DNA from: Bdellovibrionales bacterium RBG_16_40_8
Lineage (GTDB): Bacteria > Bdellovibrionota > Bdellovibrionia > Bdellovibrionales > UBA1609
Length of the DNA: 12,912 nt
Assembly (NCBI GenBank): GCA_001769925.1
Contig: MEPT01000042.1
Span: 20,208-33,119, forward strand
Direction: 5' to 3'
Shown here: positions 1 through 6,828 of the stretch, one piece after another
Numbering within the stretch: position 1 is the first letter of the stretch
Layout of the letters: the number at the start of each line of letters is the position of its first letter
The notes under the pieces: generated by a model
Seen by the model: only the letters and a program-made list of their open reading frames with translations
Told to the model about the DNA's origin: nothing
Database searches by the model: none
Position numbers and translations under genes: made by a program

Positions 1-296
1 TGAGACTTAGCCGCCTTTATTTCTATGTCTTTAATTGTGCGCGAGGCATTACAGATATCTATTTCACCAAGAGCTAATTTTTTAAACCCTCCCCCAGTAC
101 CTGAAGCTCCAACCGTTACCTGCACCTTAGCGTGCTTCTTACCAAATTCTTCGGCAACGGCCTCAGTAATAGGAAAAACCGTACTCGACCCATCAATTTT
201 AATTTTACCTGAAAACTCATCGGCACTCGCCTTGTTAAAATTACCTAGCATTTGAAAAGCCGTAAACGAGCTAATAATTAATAGTTGTCGTACCAC
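1..296 (-). CDS. pstS: Phosphate ABC transporter substrate-binding protein PstS (N-terminal part, truncated by window edge)
   Basis: Periplasmic phosphate-binding protein that delivers inorganic phosphate to the PstCAB importer. Only the first 98 codons are inside the window. The start is a GTG at 296, chosen because AGGAGG (303-308) lies exactly 6 bases upstream; the next in-frame ATG at 251 would cut the signal peptide. The leader [15 protein letters not shown] is hydrophobic and ends in KASA before DEFSGK, a plausible signal peptidase I site. The mature start contains [18 protein letters not shown] and then [12 protein letters not shown] and ICNASR, the hallmark phosphate-binding loops of the PstS/SphX family. 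It is the third gene of the phoB-phoR-pstS series, 54 bases after phoR, so it is probably co-transcribed and induced under phosphate limitation. I see no convincing Pho box directly upstream. The family call is firm; regulation is inferred from context. Confidence 0.93.
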   Translation of the reverse strand, partial: MVRQLLIISSFTAFQMLGNFNKASADEFSGKIKIDGSSTVFPITEAVAEEFGKKHAKVQVTVGASGTGGGFKKLALGEIDICNASRTIKDIEIKAAKS

Positions 297-302
297 TACG
301 AG

Positions 303-308
303 CCTCCT
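303..308 (-). promoter_or_regulatory. Shine-Dalgarno fixing the GTG start of pstS
   Basis: On the minus strand AGGAGG is followed by 6 bases (CTCGTA) and then GTG. This perfect site decides for the GTG at 296 over the downstream ATG. Confidence 0.8.
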
Positions 309-351
309 AGCTGTTATGTTATTTTGCTATTGTGTTGTAATGCTCGAGCTC

Positions 352-1719
352 TTATACCGCTGGCAGAAAAATTGTGAAAGTAGTTCCTTCACCAATTTTA
401 CTTTTAACTTCGATTCGACCGTGATGCGCAAGCGATATGTGCTTTACAATAGAAAGCCCAAGGCCGGTGCCGCCAAGCTCACGGCTACGCGCCTTGTCAA
501 CGCGATAGAAACGCTCAAATATTCGCGGTAGCTGCGATTCTGAAATGCCTATGCCCTGATCTTTCACGCTTATAAGAATCTCTTTACCTTCTTGAACTAC
601 CTTTATCTGAATAGGATACGCCTCATCACTGTAACGAATGGCATTATCAATAAGATTAACAATGGCCTGCTCAAGAAGGTAAGGGTCAATAGCAGCCTTA
701 ATTTCTTGAGCACAAGATACCTGCAAAGAAATTTTTTTCTTATCAGCTCTTATATGACAAAGCTCTACCGCTGATGAAATAACCGGATCAATAAAAGCTT
801 CTTTAAGCTCTATCTGGCTGAACTCGGCATCTCGTTCAAGGCGTGAAAGTGCCAAAATATCTTCGATGATGCGACCAAGACGCGCGGCATGACGTTGAAT
901 AATTTCAAGAAATCTTTTTATCTCATTGGGGTCTTTAACAGAAGGGTTTAGTAATGTTTCAGCAAAACCTTGAATAGATGTTAGCGGAGTTCGTAATTCA
1001 TGAGAAACGTTTGACACAAAATCACGTCGAATATTCTCAAGCTCACGTAAACGCGTAACATCTGAAAAAACAAGCACAACACCATAACGAAAATCATCAG
1101 GCATTTGCATGGGGCTTGCGTGTAGCTGCAAGTATTTTTTACTCCCACCACTAAATTCAATATCTTTTTCAATCATTTTATTACTAACCAAGCTCTCACG
1201 AACAGTGTCGAGAACACTTTTCTCTTTTATAACACTATCAATGTTTTGCCCTATCACCGATTCAGGAGAAACCCCCAATATATTGCCGGCTGCGCTATTT
1301 ATATGTAAAATCTGGTAAGCATGGTCTACCGCAACAACACCTTCGACCATGCTTGCAAGTAGGGCATCTTGCTCGCTTTTTTGCATCAATATTGTGTGTA
1401 TTCTCTGTTGCATATGATCGCGTATAGTCTCCATGGCATTAGCCAGTTCGTGAATTTCAACAACTTCGGTTTTTAGAGTACGCATGCGATCTGAAATATC
1501 ACCTTCAGCCATTTTCTTAAGATGGTGCCGTAAGGCCTCGAGCGGACGACTCAAGCGGTACGACATAAAAAAAGCAACTATAATAATTAACCCTATCGTG
1601 ATTGAGATTGATGCTACTTCTGAAAAGTTCTGCATGAAAGCATGAAGAATAAGCATAAAAAATACGCACAAGAGCGTAATGGCGAAAAAAAGTTGCCAAA
1701 AAAAACTTTTATAATTCAT
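352..1719 (-). CDS. phoR: Phosphate regulon sensor histidine kinase PhoR
   Basis: Membrane sensor kinase that autophosphorylates on histidine and passes the phosphate to PhoB when phosphate is scarce. Its 455 residues show two membrane segments (about 8-28 and 36-53) with almost no periplasmic loop, as is usual for PhoR, which senses through the Pst/PhoU complex. A HAMP-like linker covers about 54-108 and a PAS domain about 115-215. The HisKA dimerisation helix has phospho-acceptor H240 in NVSHELRTPLTS. The ATPase domain has an N box (N355, N359), G1 box DQGIGI (387-392), F box FERFYR (401-406) and G2 box GGTGLGL (416-422). All catalytic boxes are intact, so the kinase should be active. The start overlaps the phoB stop as ATGA, implying translational coupling. 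PhoR rather than another kinase is supported by the partner phoB upstream and pstS downstream. Confidence 0.95.
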   Translation of the reverse strand: MNYKSFFWQLFFAITLLCVFFMLILHAFMQNFSEVASISITIGLIIIVAFFMSYRLSRPLEALRHHLKKMAEGDISDRMRTLKTEVVEIHELANAMETIRDHMQQRIHTILMQKSEQDALLASMVEGVVAVDHAYQILHINSAAGNILGVSPESVIGQNIDSVIKEKSVLDTVRESLVSNKMIEKDIEFSGGSKKYLQLHASPMQMPDDFRYGVVLVFSDVTRLRELENIRRDFVSNVSHELRTPLTSIQGFAETLLNPSVKDPNEIKRFLEIIQRHAARLGRIIEDILALSRLERDAEFSQIELKEAFIDPVISSAVELCHIRADKKKISLQVSCAQEIKAAIDPYLLEQAIVNLIDNAIRYSDEAYPIQIKVVQEGKEILISVKDQGIGISESQLPRIFERFYRVDKARSRELGGTGLGLSIVKHISLAHHGRIEVKSKIGEGTTFTIFLPAV

Positions 1720-2432
1720 GTTTGGTCTTTGCCTTCGTCTATATTTTTAAAACGGTAGCCCACACCGCGAATCGTTTCTATCAACTCACCTTTATCGCCA
1801 ATTTTTTTTCTAAGTCCAACCATTTGAAAATCAATTGCTCGTTCAGTGACAGTATAGTTTTCACCACGTATGGCCTCAACAATCTGCCCACGCGTGTAAA
1901 CAAACCCTGGGCGCTGAGCCAAAAAATGCAAAATTTTAAATTCAGATTGGGTAAGGTCAACCTTTTGGCTATTGATAATTACTTCGGCCTTGTTCGCATT
2001 GATTTCAAGTCCTGGCAATTTAATCACTTCTACATGCGCTGCCTCGCTATCTCTTCTATTGCGAAGTACGGCCTCAACACGCGCATTTAATACCGCTGTA
2101 CTAAAGGGTTTAGTTACGTAGTCGTCAGCGCCTAATTCAAGGCCTTTAACCACATCATTTTCTTCACCTTTTGCTGACACCATAATTAAGGGTAAATACT
2201 TTTCTTTTTTGTGCTTACGTAATGCCTCACAAACCTCAAGCCCCGAAAGCCCGGGTAACATTATATCAAGTATAAGCAGGTCTGGAGATTTTCTTGCTAT
2301 AGCGTTTAGACCTTCTTCGCCAGAAAAAAACACTTTAACCGAGTAGCCTTTTAAAACCAAATTGTAACGCATAAGTTCAGCAATATCTTGCTCATCTTCA
2401 ATAATATAAATTGTTTTCGCAGATAGACACAC
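1716..2432 (-). CDS. phoB: Phosphate regulon response regulator PhoB (OmpR/PhoB family)
   Basis: Two-component transcription factor, 238 residues, normal for the family. The receiver domain (about 7-122) has the acidic pair E12/D13, phospho-acceptor D56 in LLILDIMLPG, S86 and K108 in GADDYVTKPF. The C-terminal winged helix (about 150-232) shows LTQSEFKILHFL, the recognition-helix region with TERAIDFQMVGLRKKIG, and ends in the typical IETIRGVGYRF. Translation starts at a GTG (2432) preceded by AAGGAG and a 6-base spacer, so the non-ATG start is well supported. It is the first gene of the phoB-phoR-pstS series and partner of the kinase encoded immediately downstream. Once phosphorylated it should bind Pho boxes and activate phosphate-scavenging genes. 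The specific PhoB assignment rests on neighbours pstS and phoR plus overall family resemblance. Confidence 0.94.
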   Translation of the reverse strand: MCLSAKTIYIIEDEQDIAELMRYNLVLKGYSVKVFFSGEEGLNAIARKSPDLLILDIMLPGLSGLEVCEALRKHKKEKYLPLIMVSAKGEENDVVKGLELGADDYVTKPFSTAVLNARVEAVLRNRRDSEAAHVEVIKLPGLEINANKAEVIINSQKVDLTQSEFKILHFLAQRPGFVYTRGQIVEAIRGENYTVTERAIDFQMVGLRKKIGDKGELIETIRGVGYRFKNIDEGKDQT

Positions 2433-2525
2433 TGTCTACTCCTTATGTCTTGCCATCAATGTTTGACTATTACCTTCAGTTATATCACGCTATTACAATT
2501 ACAAACAAAAAATAGGAAGTCTAAT
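2433..2525. promoter_or_regulatory. Divergent intergenic region between phoB and the FecR-domain gene
   Basis: This 93-base AT-rich spacer must hold both promoters. On the minus strand TTGTTT (complement of 2503-2508), an 18-base spacer and TATAAC (complement of 2479-2484) is a candidate sigma-70-type promoter for phoB. On the plus strand TTGACT (2463-2468) is a fair -35 but no -10 sits at proper spacing; TACAAT (2494-2499) is a possible -10 without a good -35. The ribosome sites are AAGGAG for phoB (complement of 2439-2444) and AGGAAG (2514-2519) for the plus-strand gene. I see no good Pho box repeat (CTGTCAT type). Confidence 0.35.
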
Positions 2526-3467
2526 ATGAAAATGATTTTGACACTGCTTTTACCTTTACTCTTACACAGTACCACGTGGGCTCAATCATTTATTGGCACC
2601 TTTGTTGCCATAAAAGGCGATGTTAAGATTTTGCGCAATCCGACAAACGGTGGAGAAAACGGTCCTCTCGCAATTTATGAAGGCGTAAAGTATTCTTACG
2701 AAATAGCAAAAATCGGCAAGAAAATAAGGCCGCAAGAAATCGTACAAAGCGGTGCTGATGGCAAAGCCAAAATCACATATCCTAATGGCGATCAATTCGT
2801 TATCGGTGTTGGCACAACTATGGTTATGCCGTCGATTACAGATAAATCTGAAGACCAAAAAAGTTCTTCAATTCAACTTCTCTATGGGCGATTGCGCGCT
2901 CTGATATCGAAGTCTGGTCCGAGAAATAATATGAAGGTAAAAACCCCAACCGCTGTGGCAGGAGTTCGCGGCACCGACTTTTTTACCCGTGCTAACCCAT
3001 CGGTAGGTACACAATTAACTGTTATTCGTGGTGAGGTGGCTGTAAATTCTATAGCCAAGCCGGAAGAGGTTGTTCAAGTGAAAACGGGATTTTCAGTTGA
3101 AGCAAAATCAAAAACTGAAGCTCCGCCGCAACTTATTGAAACCACCAAAGAAGATTTAATGAACCTGCAAAGTGAATCTACCGTTAAGGTAACTAAAGAA
3201 CAACTTGCTGAACTTTCACCAGAGGTGAAAAAAACAGTTAATGCGCTTTCTGAAAAAACAAAAGACGCTATGTTAAATGATATAAAAACTGAAAATGCCG
3301 CCCTATATAACGAGCTCAAGATGAAACAAAATTTAGATACTGAAGAAATTAATACTGCTGTTGTTGCAAAACTATATGTAAAAGCGCCAAGCGCTAAGAA
3401 GAAACAACCATCTCAAGAAGAGATCGACGCTATTGGCCGAGATGTCTACGAAAAATATTTTAAATAA
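2526..3467 (+). CDS. Exported FecR-domain protein
   Basis: A 313-residue secreted protein of unknown job. I place the start at ATG 2526, 6 bases after AGGAAG, rather than at the upstream in-frame ATG at 2445, because it opens directly into a signal peptide (MKMILTLLLPLLLHSTTWA, cleavage likely after A19). Residues about 23-180 match the FecR fold: GDVKI near the N terminus, then IVQSGADGKAKITYPNGDQ, a GRLRALI strand, and VKTPTAVAGVRGTDFF followed by TVIRGEVAV. This is the standard FecR order, but there is no N-terminal anti-sigma region and no membrane anchor, so it is not a classic TonB-linked FecR regulator. The C-terminal third is lysine- and glutamate-rich and probably helical. Free-standing exported FecR-domain proteins occur in many Gram-negative genomes as periplasmic or surface proteins of unknown partner. 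It diverges from phoB; Pho control is possible but not shown. Confidence 0.8.
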   Translation: MKMILTLLLPLLLHSTTWAQSFIGTFVAIKGDVKILRNPTNGGENGPLAIYEGVKYSYEIAKIGKKIRPQEIVQSGADGKAKITYPNGDQFVIGVGTTMVMPSITDKSEDQKSSSIQLLYGRLRALISKSGPRNNMKVKTPTAVAGVRGTDFFTRANPSVGTQLTVIRGEVAVNSIAKPEEVVQVKTGFSVEAKSKTEAPPQLIETTKEDLMNLQSESTVKVTKEQLAELSPEVKKTVNALSEKTKDAMLNDIKTENAALYNELKMKQNLDTEEINTAVVAKLYVKAPSAKKKQPSQEEIDAIGRDVYEKYFK

Positions 3468-3585
3468 TCTCTCGCTCAACTAGCCTTTAGTCGCATAATG
3501 TTTAGGCAAAAACGTTTATCTAAATTCTCTGTTTCGATCTACCGAACAGTAGCTCGGTATTATTCTAACCCTAGAAAGGGGCCAA
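3468..3585. promoter_or_regulatory. Intergenic region upstream of the FliG-like gene
   Basis: This 118-base spacer contains a 6-base inverted repeat, TACCGA (3540-3545) and TCGGTA (3554-3559), with an 8-base loop. TATTAT (3558-3563) overlapping the right arm could be a -10 element. AGAAAGGGG (3573-3581) is the ribosome site for the ATG at 3586. I see no clear terminator for the preceding gene. The repeat could be an operator, but six bases is near what chance gives. Confidence 0.25.
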
Positions 3586-4293
3586 ATGAGAATGCTTTCT
3601 CGCTATCAAAAACACGGAGGATTCATTCAACTTGTGCAATTGATTGAAACCTGCGGTAAACAAAAGCAGGATAAGTTTATTGAAATTATCGAAAAAGAAG
3701 ATCCCAACTGGGCTGTCGCAATACGCGAAAAAATGCTTACAATCGAAAAAATTATGTCTTGGGATAATACCATTCTTGCTGAAATAGCTGGTAGGTTGCA
3801 GCAACTGACAATCGCCATTGCTATGCACGGATTAAATCCTGAAAGCATAGAACGTATACTATCTATTTTCACCCACTCACAACGACGTAATATTGAAGAT
3901 CTTTACTCTTCTAATAAACCAAATTCAGGTGAAATCAGCGCTGCTTTTTTAAAAATACTTCAAGAGACCCGCAGCATGATTAGCAATGGCTATTTGCGGG
4001 CTGAAAAATTTGCTCCCGAACTAACTATACCAGAAGAATATGAAGATAAATTGGGCAAATATATTCAATCTCCAAGCGAAATAGTTCGTCAGCCAGCTGA
4101 AAAATCTAAAGAAAAATCTCCAGGTATTGCAATTGTTACCGCTACCGCAACTGCATCTACTAATAAAAGTGATACTAAAGAAATCGATATATTACGAACA
4201 CAACTTCTGACTATGCAAAAAGAAAATCAGCAGCTGCGAAGCGAACTTCGCATTTTGCGTGAAAAAATGTTGCAAATTCGCAAGATTGCTTAA
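3586..4293 (+). CDS. FliG-like protein (middle/C-terminal FliG similarity) with C-terminal coiled coil
   Basis: A 235-residue soluble protein without signal or membrane segment. Residues about 38-143 follow the pattern of the second half of the flagellar rotor protein FliG: EDPNWAVAIREKMLTIEKI matches FliG's linker of the form 'P.lA..Ir.rMf.fedi'. It continues with a helix series (LAEIAGRLQQLTIAIAMHGL, ILSIFTHSQRR) and ends near ISNGYLRAEKF, like FliG's closing 'l...Geil'. The region about 160-195 is a Lys/Ser/Thr/Ala-rich linker, and residues 196-232 form a leucine/glutamine-rich heptad pattern typical of a coiled coil. The FliG N-terminal domain that binds FliF is missing and no flagellar genes are adjacent, so it is not a standard rotor FliG. 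It may be an accessory or divergent FliG-domain protein. The start at 3586 follows AAAGGGG; an ATG two codons later is also possible. Family call is moderate; function is unknown. Confidence 0.6.
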   Translation: MRMLSRYQKHGGFIQLVQLIETCGKQKQDKFIEIIEKEDPNWAVAIREKMLTIEKIMSWDNTILAEIAGRLQQLTIAIAMHGLNPESIERILSIFTHSQRRNIEDLYSSNKPNSGEISAAFLKILQETRSMISNGYLRAEKFAPELTIPEEYEDKLGKYIQSPSEIVRQPAEKSKEKSPGIAIVTATATASTNKSDTKEIDILRTQLLTMQKENQQLRSELRILREKMLQIRKIA

Positions 4294-4305
4294 ACTAATC
4301 TTACG

Positions 4306-4917
4306 TTATATTTTAATATCTGTAATTATAACAAGATTCGGATGAGACATTAATTGTGCTGCTGGCAAATCACAACCCGCAGATAGTATATTTCGTAAAA
4401 TATTTTTTTTTGCTTCGCCACGAACAATTAATATTATTGCTTGTGTTAGTAAAAAAGCCCCAACACCATAACTGACGGCACGGGTCCCGGCAGATAACTT
4501 GTTACGTAAAATTGTATCAGCACTTAGATTCACACAGCCCGAAAAAAAATCTTTATCCAACCCTGGCTCATGAAAAGCCACATGACCATTGGCCCCTAGC
4601 CCAAGCACTGCCAATTGAGCTCCCTTGTCTGCTTCATCAATAAACTCAAATTGATTAATAAAGCTAGGCAGTGTTTCTTTAAAAAAAGTGCGAAATGACC
4701 CAGCACTAAGTCCAGATATAATTTCGTCTAGCTGGATAAGCTTTAAATTTTCTGAAAATGGAGCGCCGCGAGATTCCCAAAATTTATAAAGTGGCCTTGG
4801 TGTATCGCCAGCTGGTAGAAATACTCGACTAATATTATATCTTTCGATATTGATACTAAGCCATGTGTTAATTGACTCGACCCAAGCTATTTCATCCTTG
4901 CACACTATGAGTTCCAT
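4306..4917 (-). CDS. Short NagB-like sugar-phosphate isomerase/deaminase
   Basis: Resembles glucosamine-6-phosphate deaminase (NagB), which converts glucosamine-6-phosphate to fructose-6-phosphate and ammonia in the cytoplasm. The visible motifs are the phosphate loop LPAGDTPRPLY (34-44), LDE with D64 in the place of the catalytic Asp of 'xxxDEY', the active-site stretch GLGANGHVAFHEPG (106-119) and the late SHPNLVIITD. It has 203 residues against about 240-270 for usual NagB, mainly because the N-terminal region is short. In the active-site motif the usual Asp of 'DGH' is Asn (N110), while H112 and E117 are kept, so the ring-opening chemistry may be altered. 'HEPG' favours NagB over 6-phosphogluconolactonase. 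The ATG is preceded on its strand by TAATAACATTTCATC-like AT-rich sequence with no Shine-Dalgarno. It ends 12 bases from the convergent FliG-like gene and diverges from a PIG-L deacetylase. Confidence 0.75.
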   Translation of the reverse strand: MELIVCKDEIAWVESINTWLSINIERYNISRVFLPAGDTPRPLYKFWESRGAPFSENLKLIQLDEIISGLSAGSFRTFFKETLPSFINQFEFIDEADKGAQLAVLGLGANGHVAFHEPGLDKDFFSGCVNLSADTILRNKLSAGTRAVSYGVGAFLLTQAIILIVRGEAKKNILRNILSAGCDLPAAQLMSHPNLVIITDIKI

Positions 4918-4940
4918 GATGAAATGTTATATGAGTGTAG

Positions 4941-4946
4941 ATTATA
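4941..4946 (-). promoter_or_regulatory. Possible -10 element for the NagB-like gene
   Basis: The minus strand reads TATAAT here, 23 bases before the ATG at 4917. No good -35 is present at 16-18 bases; upstream is a T-rich tract. If real, the promoter overlaps the start codon of the divergent deacetylase gene. Confidence 0.3.
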
Positions 4947-5653
4947 TGTCTAAAAAAAAACATAATCTCTTAGTTGTTTCTCACCCAGATGATGAAACCA
5001 TTTTTTTTGGGGGACTGTTACTTTCAGAAAATAAAAGAAATTGGTCTGTAGTCTGTGTTACTGATGCAAATGCTGACAAACAAGGCGCCAAACGACTAAG
5101 CGAGTTTCACCAAGCCACTAAAAAATTAGGTGTTAAAAATCTTTATTTTTTTCATCTACCAGATCTTTATGAAGAAAGATTAGATATTAATAAAATTCAG
5201 CAAAAACTCGCACAAATACCTAAGCCAGAAGAAGTTTATACGCATGGCCCACTTGGAGAGTATGGCCACCCTCACCATCAAGATGTATCTTTTGCAGTTC
5301 ATCAGTACTTTCAACAAAATAGCAATAAAAAAACTCCTGTTTATTCAGTTGCTTATAATTGTATGGCAGAAAAGGTTGTCAAACTTACTCCTGCGCAATA
5401 TAAGAAGAAAGTCGTAATTTTGTCGCAAATTTATTTCTCTGAGACCGAGAGGTTTATGAATTTTATACCCGCCACTGCTATTGAGTGTTTTACTAAGCTT
5501 AAATTTAAAGAAGTTGCAGCATTATATTCTTATTTAACAAGTGATGATAATACCGATAAAAACCAGAGACATCTAGGCGTTCTTGAAAAATATAAATGGT
5601 TTATGCCCTACTTAGATTCTTTTAAAATTCGTTTAAAAAATCGGCTGTTTTAA
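4946..5653 (+). CDS. PIG-L/LmbE family deacetylase
   Basis: Zinc-dependent N-deacetylase fold of the PIG-L/LmbE family, whose members remove acetyl groups from N-acetylglucosaminyl compounds. From the chosen ATG at 4946 it has 235 residues. The metal-binding signature SHPDDE is at residues 12-17, right after the first beta strand LLVV. The second histidine motif is in HGPLGEYGHPHHQDV (about 103-117). Length and motif order are normal for the family. The reading frame is open further upstream (ATGs at 4931, 4919, 4916, down to 4850), but those would add residues foreign to the family and run over the divergent NagB-like gene; no start has a clear Shine-Dalgarno. Codons 3-5 sit in a run of nine A (4952-4960). 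Pairing with a NagB-like gene suggests successive deacetylation and deamination of an amino sugar. Substrate is unknown. Confidence 0.85.
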   Translation: MSKKKHNLLVVSHPDDETIFFGGLLLSENKRNWSVVCVTDANADKQGAKRLSEFHQATKKLGVKNLYFFHLPDLYEERLDINKIQQKLAQIPKPEEVYTHGPLGEYGHPHHQDVSFAVHQYFQQNSNKKTPVYSVAYNCMAEKVVKLTPAQYKKKVVILSQIYFSETERFMNFIPATAIECFTKLKFKEVAALYSYLTSDDNTDKNQRHLGVLEKYKWFMPYLDSFKIRLKNRLF

Positions 5654-5660
5654 GGCGATC

Positions 5661-6476
5661 ATGCAATTAAACTCTAAATCTACAGATTTTTCTTTTAAAT
5701 CAATCGGACATGTTCACTCTTGTTATCCAGAGAAATTCGGTACACCTAGACAATCTGGTCTAGTGTCGAAGGCGCACGCTTTTTTAAAATTATATTCGCC
5801 TTTTCAGCCTGAATTTTCACTTGAAGGTCTTAATAATTTTTCGCATCTCTGGGTAATTTTCGTATTTCATAAGAATGGAGTAGGCCACTTTCACGCTAAA
5901 GTCCATCCACCACGACTAAATGGAGAAAATATCGGTGTTTTTGCAACTCGCAGCCCTCACCGACCAAACCCAATCGGACTTTCACTTGTTGAAATATTGT
6001 CTGTTGAAAAAAATGGGGTCTGGGTAAGTGGCGTAGATTTTATTGAACACACACCGATTTTAGATATTAAGCCTTACCTTAAAAACGTTGAAGCTATAAC
6101 CAACGCCAAAACTGGTTGGGCTGATAATTCTGCGGTTGTACCCGAAGCATCGGCGACTAAAGTTGACATTCAGATTTACTGGTCAGAGCACGCGTTAAAA
6201 TTTTTGACAGAATACACGCCAAAGGCTGATAAGGTTGCAAAATTATCACACCTGCGAGAGCTAATTGAGCAAACTCTAAAGCTTGACCCAAGGCCTCTTG
6301 TCTATCGCGGCTACGAAGGAGAAAATTCACCATATCGCCAAAGTCATGCCGTACGTATTTATGACTTAGATATTCACTTTCGCTTTAGTTCGTCACGCGA
6401 AATACAAATCGAAAAAATTGAGTTTTTTAATCCCACCCGAGAACTTGATACCCCTTATCAGCCAGACACTTGTTAA
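5661..6476 (+). CDS. trmO: tRNA (N6-threonylcarbamoyladenosine(37)-N6)-methyltransferase TrmO
   Basis: S-adenosylmethionine-dependent enzyme that methylates t6A at position 37 of tRNA-Thr(GGU) to m6t6A, in the cytoplasm. The 271-residue protein opens with IGHVHSCYPEKFGTPRQSG. It carries the family core: LEGLNNFSHLWVIFVFH (about 53-69), then VHPPRL, GVFATRSPHRPNPIGLS (about 93-109) and DFIEHTPILDIKPYL. The C-terminal domain, with LDPRPLVYRG and YDLDIHFRF, is the extra domain found in long bacterial TrmO/YaeB proteins, so it is full length. The start is 7 bases after the deacetylase stop; TAAGG formed by that stop codon serves as ribosome site, suggesting coupling of the two genes. Its last 50 bases overlap the convergent lipoprotein gene. 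Confidence 0.92.
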   Translation: MQLNSKSTDFSFKSIGHVHSCYPEKFGTPRQSGLVSKAHAFLKLYSPFQPEFSLEGLNNFSHLWVIFVFHKNGVGHFHAKVHPPRLNGENIGVFATRSPHRPNPIGLSLVEILSVEKNGVWVSGVDFIEHTPILDIKPYLKNVEAITNAKTGWADNSAVVPEASATKVDIQIYWSEHALKFLTEYTPKADKVAKLSHLRELIEQTLKLDPRPLVYRGYEGENSPYRQSHAVRIYDLDIHFRFSSSREIQIEKIEFFNPTRELDTPYQPDTC

Positions 6477-6813
6477 CAAATTGTCTTTGCAGTTGTTTGG
6501 GGCTTAATGCGCCGGCAGTACCAGCAACAGCAGCCCCAGCCACTGCGCCTCGAGCCATTCCGCGAAGTCCACCTGAAAACAAGCCACCAACAACACCACC
6601 CATTACGGCTCCCTTGCCAGCACCCGTAGCAACTTGTTTGGCTTTTTCGTTTTCTAAATAAGCATCGGCTTTAGATATACAGGCATCAACATCAGACTTT
6701 GCTGCCTGCGCGCCAACTTGTTCAAATTTCTCGTTTGGGTAAAGACGCGGTCGTGAGGCACAGGCCGTAAGAAACAAAGACAAAATAATAAGTACACCCA
6801 ACTTTTTATTCAT
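6427..6813 (-). CDS. Glycine-zipper lipoprotein
   Basis: A 128-residue lipoprotein. The signal sequence MNKKLGVLIILSLFLTAC ends in lipobox LTAC with the lipidated C18. Residue +2 is Ala, which by the E. coli Lol rule would favour the outer membrane. Residues about 64-102 are a glycine zipper (GKGAVMGGVVGG, GGLRGMARGAVAGAAVAG), a segment type that packs in or against membranes. The C-terminal part ends in KCLADKGYQVLGWD, the 'C...kGY.v.gW' tail seen in many small Gram-negative glycine-zipper lipoproteins. C45 and C116 could form a disulfide. GGAG 6 bases ahead of the ATG supports the start. It follows the GHKL gene after 15 bases, so it is likely the last gene of the pilus series. A role as envelope accessory factor is inference. 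Confidence 0.82.
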   Translation of the reverse strand: MNKKLGVLIILSLFLTACASRPRLYPNEKFEQVGAQAAKSDVDACISKADAYLENEKAKQVATGAGKGAVMGGVVGGLFSGGLRGMARGAVAGAAVAGTAGALSPKQLQRQFVNKCLADKGYQVLGWD

Positions 6814-6828
6814 AATTTCTCCAATTTC

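Noticed and set aside
297..351. Pho box upstream of pstS
   Set aside because: No pair of CTGTCAT-like repeats at the right spacing; CTGTTAT at 311-317 stands alone.
2445..2525. In-frame 27-codon N-terminal extension of the FecR-domain protein from ATG 2445
   Set aside because: It lacks a ribosome site, falls in the divergent promoter region and would bury the signal peptide; the ATG at 2526 has AGGAAG at good distance.
3521..3548. Possible FliA (sigma-28) promoter upstream of the FliG-like gene
   Set aside because: TAAATTCT and ACCGAACA match the consensus boxes only partly and the spacer is 12 rather than 11 bases.
4850..4945. Upstream extension of the PIG-L deacetylase frame
   Set aside because: It runs antisense over the NagB-like N terminus and adds residues not typical of the family, which begins close to the first beta strand and SHPDDE motif.
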